Position numbers and translations under genes: made by a program. Positions 54,893 through 64,000 of a DNA stretch of 64,000 bases are shown here, piece after piece (position 1 is the first letter of the stretch; each line of letters begins with the position of its first letter). The stretch lies in contig NC_135365.1 in NCBI RefSeq assembly GCF_051622035.1, positions 2,470,501-2,534,500 on the forward strand, given 5' to 3'. This stretch comes from Arctopsyche grandis (Eukaryota > Arthropoda > Insecta > Trichoptera > Hydropsychidae). The notes under the pieces were generated by a model that was not told the origin of the DNA, did no database searches, and saw only the letters and a program-made list of their open reading frames with translations.

Positions 54893-55303
54893 TGTCCGAG
54901 CCAACAAACCCACATGGCCGTGTTTTGGGCTCTTACGGGCGCGCACTCATGTTTACGAGGCGCGCTCATCTGTCAAACGAGACGCCCGCCATCCGCCGGC
55001 CGAGACGGTACTGGCGTAGCTGGTCTAGCGTACCTTGCCTGACCAGTAACCAGCTGCAGCCAGCGTACTCATCCACAGCCCCCGCCATAGAGGGGCACAG
55101 GTGCCGGCAAACTCCCCGGCTCGCCATTCTATTCGTTATTAAACGAGGATAACCCGAGCTGACTTTTCTAATTCCCCACCCCGCCCTGTTCCAGCACGTG
55201 CTCCTGAGCGAGCTGAACACACATAGAGACGACGACACACACACACACAGCCACTGGTCACCCAGCATACACACACACATACAGCTCCTGAAGCTATCGT
55301 TCA
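54893..55303 (+). repeat. BEL 3' LTR
   Basis: 411 bp, equal to the 5' LTR plus small insertions (TCTAGCGTACC against TCTACC, extra CA pairs in the CACACA tracts). The upstream 350 bp holds diverged repeats of TTGTGGTGCGCTAATTGACG before the LTR. Confidence 0.9.
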
Positions 55304-55370
55304 CATAGTAAACGAATATTTTCGTTTTTTTAACATTCGGTGCGGTGACGGTCATCCTCAGTGTAAATGT

Positions 55371-56565
55371 TAAATGGTAATTTTGATTTTGACGAATGGC
55401 CAGTATTACTTTTTCGTTTGTATCAATAGAGCCGCGCATAGAAGTTCGGCCGCTCTTTAATTTTATCGGCATTTTTACTAACATCTTCTTACTTTCACTT
55501 ACGATCACTATTATTATAAATCATATTAATAAAGAAAATTAAAAAAACACGAATTGCATGCGAGTACTGCAGAAATCTTACCTTGTAATAAATATTATGT
55601 GATAAATATAGTCTTGAAATTTTTAATCAGAATAAAAATTAACCAGAAAAACAGACAACACTGAAACGTTTAGTTCTGAACAGGACCAGATGACAAGAGA
55701 GACTTAACGTTTTTAAGTTCATTCATGAAAATATAGTGTTTTTACCCCCAATCCCACATATAGGACATTGTTCTTTCGATGACCAACCAATACTCAACAT
55801 TCTTGAAGAAATACATCTGGCAGTCGCAAAGATAATAAAACATAAAAGACTTAGCTCTATGAGGACCGAAGCTATATCTGCTATCCCGCTTTTTCCCCGA
55901 ATTATAGTACAAGTTGTAACTTGCAGCAGCAATCCACAAGTATACAACAATGCAACCTAAATGCATTTTAAAAAAGTCTTGTTTCATATTTTTTAAGGAA
56001 TATAATTTTACGACTATTATTTCTTTAGGCCGCCTGTGTGCGTAGAACACATTTGTACATAGGCGCTGCGCTGGGTATCAACACAAGGTCTTGATAGATA
56101 ATTCCATCCAACAGGCATTTCTATTTATTCTGGCGAATGTACGTCAGATTTTTATTGTTTTTATACTGTCCATTTGTTATTTATACTGACTGACATTTAA
56201 TAATATAATATTGACCATTTTGTTAATATAATACTGGCGAAAAGCTGACTTATATACTTACCGAAATTGATTAAAATAGTGACCATTTAATTTGTTGCCA
56301 TTAAAATGAAACTTAGCACAAATATCTATGAAACTTGAAAGAAAAAATATTTTTGGTTGAGATAATTTATTATTCCAAATATTTCATTGTAATTCACATT
56401 TATTTATACCATTTGAATTTGGCACTACTTATTAAATTTAAAGGTCCAACAAATGTATTTATATTTATTCAATATAGTTATAATAAATTAACTACATATT
56501 GTACAAAAAGTAAATTTACATATTCTTATAATAATATACATATTATGTTTATTAACGACATTTAA
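55371..56565. other. AT-rich spacer and kinase 3' flank
   Basis: No exon, RNA or repeat terminus that I can support. It borders the 3' end of the CILK1-like gene (minus). Confidence 0.4.
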
Positions 56566-59500
56566 TTATTTTAAATATTTTGATGCCCAATCTGTTCGAC
56601 CTATGAAACTTGGGTTTTTCATACTAGTTTGATCATCGTCCCCAATAATGTATCCTATAAATGACGTTTATTTAATAATTTATATTGCATACATATTTAA
56701 CACGTTAAATATGTATGTAATTTGAATATTACCTGGATTTTTATGAATCGGTCCGAAAATTGAAGTGTCCAATTTTTGACCAGCGTAATATCTCGATGAA
56801 CTTAAATATTGTTCTAAAGCACTCTTTTCTCTTTCCTAAAAATCAATTTCGTTAAAATGTATTCAAAAGAATAGAAATAATTTTATTATCAATATGCATA
56901 TGCTAATACATTTTTGGCCGGCCAAGCACTCCAATCGTTCATTGCGTTCGAATTTTTACGAGGAAGTACGGAAATGCCATTATTGCTATTTTTATAATTA
57001 TTTGATATTAATTCAGGTATATTCTTTTGCCTTTTATTAGGAGTATCGCCGAAATTTCTGTAAATACATTTAATGTGTTAATAAACAGATCCAAGTTTTC
57101 GAGACAGATCGTGTTCATTATTTCTACCTCAAATTGGGATTTTGTCCAGCAACATATCGGGAATTATTTAAATAACGATTTCTAGGACTTGGCTGAGATG
57201 GCTTCAAAATATCGTCAATATTGAAGAGATGGTCATCTTTCCATGTGCTATTTTTACTTTTTACCTCATGATTAGTGATTTTACCTCTGAAAAGTTGTAA
57301 ACATCAATCAAATTAATTATTAAAAAAAAAAAAAAAATACTCCCAATTTAAGAAAAATACATTACCCAAGAATATGAGCAAATTCATCGTCAGAATTTCT
57401 ATCTTTATCTTCATTACTGTTCGATAACATTGGCAACGAAGGAACAGACATCTTATTTTCGACATCGTGATATCTGAAAATGATCAAATTATATGTAAAT
57501 TGAAAATAAAAATATTTTAAAATTCCTGTACGATTAAAAAAATAAACTTAAGGCCTGACCGCACTATGCGTCAAACGAACGATCCGACACTTCACAACAG
57601 TGTGCGACAATATTAGGTAAACCGCACTTGAACTACAACGATGCGACACTATGTAGTAAATTATGTCAATCATTCGTTCGGTACCTCGCAGCAAGATGGA
57701 CGAAACGGACGCTATTATAGTATCTTTGATATGCGAGGAAGAAGAACAATCGAGAAAAACCAAAAGATTATGGCTAAATGCTATTTCAAAGTCACGATAT
57801 GAAGAAGGAGAATAATTGTCGCAAGGCAACCCCCACTCAACGACACTTGCGTCACGTTGCAAACGACACTTGCGTCAAAGTTGGTCGAACAGTCAACTTT
57901 GACGCAAGGTGTCGTTGATTGGGGGTTGCCTTACGACAAGTATGACTCATACAATTTCATACAAACAATATTTGGTCGCGTACTGTTGTGAAGTGTCGGA
58001 TAGTTCGGTTGTCGTATAGTGCGGTCGGACCTTTAGACTCAATTACTTTCACAAGAAAACAGAATAAAAAATGAGAAGGACAATGATTTTTGGAAGAAGG
58101 TAAAAACCCCACTTCATGTCGATTCGGTAATTATTCTGCAAAAAGCGATTTCGCGCAAGTCACTAAAAACTCGATCATGGAACGTCTGGTAGACAAAAAC
58201 TCCATCAATCGAAAGCTTCCCACGCGAAATATTGTACTAACGAGAACTCAAGTGTCAGATGTTCCGTGATCGGAATTTTGCGGAATAATACACAGAGGGG
58301 TTCCACGACATAAGATCCACGAAAGAAGATCCGGCCGATAGAATATCTGCCCGATAAAAGATCGACGAGGTGCGACACAAAATGCATTGGAGCGTACGCA
58401 GTGGAGCGACTACATCGATGCAAAACAAGAATCGAGCGCCTTGAGGCTTTGCTTCAACATGTATAGGTAGGCCTCAATACCTAAAAATTATTGAAAATCA
58501 CAATAAACATTACCTATTTCTTTGAACTGGAGTAGGATTATACGATGGAACGATTGAAGATGGCACCACTTGAACGGTTTGTACTTTGGTTGTCGGAATC
58601 ACATATGGTAAACCCATTTCAGGTCTTTGCATAGACGTTTGGTGCACTACCACATTCAAAGTGCTACTGTTGGTTACGTAATTGTTGTACGACTTTCCTA
58701 CATTATTTACATTTTTGGTGAACACTGCACTAGTTTGTTCATTGTTATTGGCACTCATTTTACCGCTTGACATGTTCGTTATGTTAACGAGTTTATTATT
58801 GATGATTATCTTATTGTTCATGATGGAATTGTTCATGTTTTCACTGTTGTGCGACGACACTTGAATAGTTCTCTGCATTGGATAAATGTTAGCATTGGAA
58901 GTGTTGATTTTTGTACCCACTTGAAAATACGGACATCTGAAAAGAATGAAAATAAATTTAATACAATACGAATATTTATACACATTATCAAATCAATGAA
59001 TTTACCTCAATGCTTGTTGTGCCGTCGGTCGATTCTGTGGATTCCACATCAGCATATCTTCAATCATTTTTAAACCATCACGGCTGGCACCTTGTATTAT
59101 ACTATCGAGCGGAACTTTTGAAAATACGGGAAACTTGAAATTCATCGAATTGGCCAATTGGAACCCTTCAGGCCAATCGTCCTTAAAATAAATAAACAAA
59201 ATCAGTCAAAATCTCTTATGTTCACAAATATTCATCTACTGATACTGCGTATAAAGTAAAAAAATCAATTGAGACGTGCGTATTATCATTTAATACAACG
59301 AATTCACCGATAAAACACAACGCAACAAAAAAATTACAACACTGATGATTACATATTATCCTTAATACTATTTTTCATTACCCAAAGAAACATAAATAAA
59401 ATCAGTTCATAAATTTAGCCGTTAATAATACTTTTGTGAGACGCTTATGCGTAGCAAAAGGGGACACCAGTTTATGACTAAAATTAAATTTTGCTTTAAT

Positions 59501-60797
59501 CTTTTGAATATGACTAGATATTCTTATGATGTTTTATTAGAATATCAACTAAGTGCTGTTACAATTCTAGAGATAGTTTAAAAATGGTTGAAAATAATTA
59601 AAATTCGACAATTTAAATGCTTGAAAATAGGCTAATATAAATTTGGTAATAATAATTAAGGATTTGGTCAATCCATAATTATTTATCTAGATTTTTATCA
59701 CACTTTGTATTGTACATACTTTATCAGGTGTTCCCAGCACGGAGCATATTTTGAATATTTCATCAATTTCACTATTTCCAGGAAACAGTGGTCTAAATGT
59801 GTAAAGTTCAGCCATTATGCATCCAACAGCCCACATATCTATAGGACTGTTGTAGGTTGTAGAATGTAACAGGACTTCTGGAGCACGATACCTAAAAGAA
59901 ACACATCATATGAATAAAATATTTTGTATTTTATAACCATCACTTGATTTGAATAATCGTCACCATCTCGTTGAAACGTAGTCTGTATATGGAGGCCTCG
60001 ATCTGATCTCTCGAGCCAACCCAAAATCAGCAATTTTCACCAAATCAGGTCCCATGCATAGTAAATTCTCAGGTTTCATATCTCGATGGAAAAATCCATG
60101 CCTATGCATGAACGCCAAACCTTGCAGAACCTTATTTGATAATAAAAAATATATATTATAAAAATAAATTAAACAAGGTCATAGCTTATAACAGTTAAGT
60201 CAGCTTATAAAACATGTGGCAAATCGATTCAAGCTTTCCATGTTTACTGATAACACGTGCAAATGTGTAATTATGTACTTCAACATGCGTGTCATTGATT
60301 AGCTGGTAGTTTGAGTCCCATTTGCCATATGCCATTCATTGTCATTTGATATTATTTTATTTATAATCACTACCACACATACTTGATAAACCATATTTCT
60401 AATCACAGGCTCTGGAAAGTGTCTCTCTCGGTCTTTAATCAGTTGGTATAAATTTTCTTTCATGTATTCGAACACAAAATATAACACGTCATTTTCTCTG
60501 ATCACTTCTTTCAATTTGACGACGTTTGCGTGACTCAATTTCTTCAGTGACTGTGAATGACATTTTCAATTAAAAATTTACGATGCTATAACTTGATATA
60601 CATATGTAGTTAAATTTTTATTGCATTATTTAACTATGTACCTTTACTTCCCTTAAGTTCATAGCTTCTTCCCAAGAGTAATATTTTCTTTTCATTCGTT
60701 TAATCGCTACCTTTTCACCGGTGTCCCTTCGTTGTCCCAAAACAACACTACCGTAAGTTCCATCTCCAAGCTGGCTCAAAGTTATATACCGATTCAT
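56566..60797 (-). CDS. RCK-family kinase CILK1/MAK, 11 exons, 622 aa
   Basis: Exons in coding order: 60797-60642, 60550-60383, 60130-59964, 59891-59720, 59181-59006, 58936-58514, 57473-57366, 57286-57128, 57057-56910, 56835-56733 and 56654-56566. All GT-AG and phase-consistent. The N-terminal 285 residues match human CILK1/MAK closely: GDGTYGSV loop (11-18), VAIK (K33), HRD (D125), DFG (143-145), the activating TDY triad (157-159, same numbering as human CILK1), WYRAPE and the GCIMAELYT helix. The Asn/Ser-rich C-terminal half is diverged, but the family's last motif [10 protein letters not shown] is present at the very end, confirming the last exon. These kinases control cilium length and intraflagellar transport turnaround. 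The length is close to MAK (623 aa). Invertebrates usually have one member, so I do not choose between the vertebrate names. Confidence 0.95.
57551..58032. mobile_element. PIF/Harbinger-like MITE in kinase intron 6
   Basis: AGGCCTGACCGCACTATGC to AGTGCGGTCGGACCT, flanked by TTA (57548-57550, 58033-58035). Internal inverted blocks (AACGACACTTGCGTCA and complement) are visible. The left end matches the spacer motifs in the array at 33.2-34.9 kb. Confidence 0.8.
58135..58290. mobile_element. Type A MITE fragment in kinase intron 6
   Basis: GGTAATTATTCTGCAAAAAG, ACTAACGAGAACTCAAGTG and CAGATGTTCCGTGATCG match the family interior. The right terminus is missing. Confidence 0.45.
59207..59719. other. 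Kinase intron 4, nothing recognised
   Basis: AT-rich intron without a recognisable element. It is the largest unoccupied intron of this gene. Confidence 0.4.
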
Positions 60798-60859
60798 CTT
60801 GAGATTATTCTCAAAAGCGTCTATTTTTCAAGTTTGAACATATTTTGACACCCTGGAAA

Positions 60860-62839
60860 GAAACAAATCAGATATAAAAGATTTTATTTCATTTTATTTT
60901 ATTATTATACAACATCAATTAATCAAGCACACTCGTCTAACAGATTGCTCCAAAGTGACGAGTGCGCTAAAAAGATTAAGAAAGGACAAAAGGAAAAAAG
61001 TACATGAAATTTACATTTACAATTAAAAATACTTAAATAAAGAAAAGATAAATAAATAAAACATGACAGAAAAAAAATTCATAACTAAACAAACTAACTC
61101 AACCTTTCTAAATGGTCGCGACTTCCGTAACTTAGGAAGTGGTACAGAGAATGAAGAGAGATGTGACATATGTCAATGGCTGATAATAGATAAGATAATA
61201 AGATAATAGATGCTGGTCGGATTTATAACTTTGGGACGATATATCTTTGCTTCTTTCATTTTACAAATCATCTGAACCAGGATAAATGTAGTCTTTCATT
61301 AGATATTTCATATCAAAACAATGTTAAGCGCAAAAACGCTGAATTCATAAGATACATGTTGTATATTGCACATGGCATAAGATACATGTTGTATAAAAAC
61401 TTCAATTTTTACAAGGTTTTTATTAACAGTACCATCTCCTGACCATTAAAAGTCCAAACACACAGAGTGGTACGAGGTATGTATTTTTTTATATAATTTT
61501 GCACATGCAAAAAAAAACTAGCACGCCTAATCTATACCATCCTGATCCTTGGCAAGACTCACCCCCCCCCCCCCTGTAAGGTTTTCGATGTTTTGTCTTT
61601 GTATTGATGAAAAAGATCGATAACGGTGATTCCTATATTTGAAGACATGTAGGAAAAACTTGTCGTAATGATAAGATCGTACGAATTAACAAGGTCGCCC
61701 ATCACAGCTGAAAACCATAAGCACGTCCCATGCCAAACTTTTCAGTATGTTCTTACCATAAGTGAAGAATTACTCATCTGTATTTGGAGTATGAAGCTAA
61801 AACGAAATCCATTCTTGGGTATTATTAGTATTACTGCTGTCTTGTGTAATAATAGTATAAAAGATCGATTTGGTAAGCTTATTTGATTTGAAACACTAAA
61901 GACACACATCAATAGATATTGTAAATAATTTACCGGTCAATGTCATGAAATTATACCGAAACTATTGACCCTGCACATTAATATCGATTTCTCATTTACA
62001 ATAATATACCCACAATATCAGAATTAGCGTGGGTCTCCATTATTCCATTATACCTTATCGCACACAATCGTTTAAAATTCAATTCCACGACACAACAGAT
62101 TTATTGTCAAGCATGATGTATCTGCAGTATAAAAAATACTATGATTTCTCGGCAAAGAAACCAATGATACTAAACGCGAGTTTTATCAGCAGCCAACTAT
62201 ATAGGTAATACCGACAGTTTGGAGGAGGAGTTCATACATGCTTATGAATATTTCACGAGTCGCATAAACTATTCATACAATTTTGTATTTAAAATTCATT
62301 CTCACGAAATGGTAATTACGAATGGACTATTGGTATATGCATACATGGGTGTTTTACAAAACACGACATAGAGGGGTGGTCATACATTTTTAAGTGGGAA
62401 CGCTCGTGGCAAGTGAAGAATTATTGATCTGAGGTCGTGGAATTGTGCAGATATTGAATGTGCGTGATTCAATTTGATGTACGGAAAGACAGCTCAATAG
62501 ACTATTTGTAAACGATTGTAATAAAAGGTTTCTTTTGCCATTTAAAGAAATTGGTTTATAATCATTTTTACAGTCTCCAAATAGTAAAATCTCTTGGGTA
62601 CTTTGGGGTAGAATTTTTTAAGTATATTTTGAGAGAAATGGGGAGGGATGAAGATTTGTCAAGTGGGAAGTTGATTCTTGAAGTTTTGTATTCGTAAAGG
62701 CAAAATTTCTAAAAGAATTTGATATTATTAATTGATTTATTTCATAGAACATGAACACTAGCCTTTATAGATTGCCCCAAAGCGACGAGTGCATTTAAAC
62801 AGATACAATACAATCAATGTATGCATTTGTATACAATGC
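60860..62839. other. Spacer upstream of the kinase
   Basis: Near 60930-60965 lies the short hairpin CACTCGTCTAACAGATTGCT...CAAAGTGACGAGTG, followed by an AAATAAAGAAAAGATAAATA tail; related hairpins occur at 44515, 49568 and 62760. This suggests the 3' end of a retroposon. The rest is AT-rich with poly-C at 61570, and no gene is seen. The kinase promoter should lie at the left edge. Confidence 0.35.
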
Positions 62840-63150
62840 GAATTCATATAAACATCCACAGTGACATCTATGGAGAAATTTTTGCTGCGTTTTGTAATCA
62901 AATTGGCGAACCTCAAGACGCTGAATAACTTAAGATTAGCAAGAGTGATGGGAAAGGAGAAGTCAATTTTACAGAAGCCCTTTCAATGAAAATCAGAAAA
63001 ATCGGCAAACTCTGATATGAAACGATCAACCTGGAGTTACAAACCAAAGTATGGTCAGCAGTGGGACTCCAGTAGGACTCGAACCCGTGACTACACACTC
63101 TGCTCGAAAGCATAATATTCTAACCATTAGTCCACGCCGCTAGTTAATTG
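62840..63150 (-). mobile_element. SINE with tRNA-like head
   Basis: In reverse: GCGGCGTGGACTAATGGTTA (A box), GTCACGGGTTCGAGTCCTAC (B box, near 63075-63090), then GACTCCAGGTT-like body and ATAGATGTCACTGTGGATG at the left edge. Confidence 0.78.
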
Positions 63151-63514
63151 TAATAAATTCTTCCCTAATCATCGTTCCATGGATGGCTAAAATTAATCTT
63201 TCAATTCTGAAAGGACCTGATTTGAAAATTCATTTGATAACCACTTGAGGATTCATAAATTTATTTGAGAATAATTGAGGATTCATAAATTTTGGATATA
63301 TCAAGAATTGCTTGTAATATTTCGAGAAATAGAAGAAAAGATTATTCAGCAACTTGCAGAAAGTGGAAAATTTTGTGGAATGGAAATATTTTATTCATCG
63401 TGGCGATCAACAGTGAGGAAACGATTGAGAAAAGATTTCAATAATTCTAATTCAAGGATATAAAATCAGATAGTATGACTCCTGAGCTAGTAGTGCTAGA
63501 GTTAACTGACTTTT
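63151..63514. other. Spacer, nothing recognised
   Basis: A short direct repeat, GAGGATTCATAAATTT, occurs at about 63246 and 63278. A 62-codon frame at 63275 has no family resemblance. Confidence 0.35.
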
Positions 63515-63522
63515 GTCATAGT

Positions 63523-63696
63523 CAGTGACGTGCCGTAGAAATCTCCCTGCTTTTATCGCACAGCCTTACTTGCGTGTGTGCGAGCGGGATACAAGGATAC
63601 TCGGTATGACGTCACCTAATACTCTTGTATCCTGCTCGTACACACGTAAGTAAGGCTATGCGATAAAAACAGGGATATTTTGACGGGACGCCACTG
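63523..63696. mobile_element. hAT hairpin MITE
   Basis: CAGTGACGTGCCGTAGAAAT to TTTTGACGGGACGCCACTG with flanks GTCATAGT and GTCATAGC (63515-63522, 63697-63704; one mismatch). The palindromic arms and the loop TATGACGTCACCTA match the element at 39195. Confidence 0.85.
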
Positions 63697-63704
63697 GTCA
63701 TAGC

Positions 63705-64000
63705 AAGGATCTGAATAAAGACGCTATTATATATGTACATAATACATAATAGACAGAAGAAAAATAAGTATAGTAAAACATTTCAATGGTTGAGATAAAT
63801 AGCTGATGAAAATTCTATAAATATAATATCGCATGCAGATCTAGTCAGTAAAAGAATATTGGAAACACCGAAGAAATCAAATAATGTTTTAACTTATATC
63901 TAGATAAGCTGAAAGCTTATACTATGTATACATATGTAGGTATTATTTTTTGAATACTTCATTCCCAATTTAAAATTCAAATTATGGGGTTTGATCGTTG
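63705..64000. other. Right edge, nothing recognised
   Basis: AT-rich sequence without exons or repeat ends. Confidence 0.4.

Larger units (their letters stand above)
51457..55303 (+). mobile_element. BEL/Pao LTR retrotransposon, internally deleted
   Basis: The 5' LTR is 51457-51851 and the 3' LTR 54893-55303. Both start TGTCCGAGCCAACAAACCC and end AAGCTATCGTTCA, and they differ by roughly ten substitutions and a few small indels. The 5-bp duplication CATAG flanks the element (51452-51456, 55304-55308). A primer-binding site follows the 5' LTR. The internal part of about 3 kb encodes Gag and protease and a last piece of integrase only. An autonomous BEL needs about 2.5-3 kb more for reverse transcriptase, RNase H and integrase, so this copy depends on others. 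Confidence 0.93.

Noticed and set aside
61568-61583. Poly-C tract as a possible structured element
   Set aside because: A simple homopolymer with no partner sequence. It could also be a sequencing or assembly weak point.

Overview
The window is eukaryotic nuclear DNA, almost certainly from an insect. It holds spliced genes with short GT-AG introns in a strongly AT-rich background. One gene encodes a ZAD C2H2 zinc-finger protein, an arthropod-specific architecture. The spacers are packed with tRNA-derived SINEs, MITEs, non-LTR reverse-transcriptase remnants and LTR elements. A holometabolous insect, possibly a moth or a relative, is my best guess. Nothing in the sequence fixes the order. All gene models are read by eye from reading frame, splice sites and remembered family sequences.

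Layout, left to right: (1) 1-2874, repeats. (2) 2875-6315 (+), a five-exon Dexras/Rhes-like Ras GTPase whose second intron carries two dead reverse-transcriptase fragments. (3) 6316-11291, spacer with MULE-like, hAT and PIF/Harbinger-like elements. (4) 11292-17126 (-), nine-exon COP9 signalosome subunit 3, with introns 1 and 4 inflated by SINEs, LTRs and piggyBac-type MITEs. (5) 17130-20257, repeats including a 400-bp perfect-looking foldback. (6) 20258-21553 (+), intronless Beclin-1/Atg6. (7) 23200-24761 (-), an unrecognised four-exon helical protein. (8) 26818-27997 (+), a possible two-exon small protein whose intron took a MULE-like insertion, itself split by a piggyBac-type MITE. (9) 28941-30645, a hAT element with nested insertions. 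(10) 31562-32755 (-), an intronless TDP-43 (TBPH). (11) 33.2-35.5 kb, a dense array of MITE, short LTR and foldback units. (12) 35621-41200 (+), a three-exon ZAD zinc-finger gene with 12 fingers. (13) 44660-50662 (-), eight-exon UTP6. (14) 51457-55303, a BEL/Pao retrotransposon deleted for its reverse transcriptase. (15) 56566-60797 (-), an eleven-exon RCK-family kinase (CILK1/MAK). (16) 60798-64000, spacer.

The host genes are unrelated housekeeping or regulatory genes: autophagy (Beclin-1), ribosome biogenesis (UTP6), COP9 signalling (CSN3), RNA processing (TDP-43), ciliary kinase (CILK1) and transcription (ZAD). They alternate strands and show no operon-like logic.

The strongest unusual observations concern element activity. 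A SINE copy inside CSN3 is followed by about 110 bp of UTP6 intron and exon sequence, which looks like a 3' transduction. Precise TTAA insertions are proven by a paralogous empty site. The BEL element also has a paralogous empty site inside this window. Two host proteins carry unusual substitutions at functional positions: TDP-43 lacks the canonical bipartite nuclear signal, and the Beclin-1 aromatic finger reads LLW.
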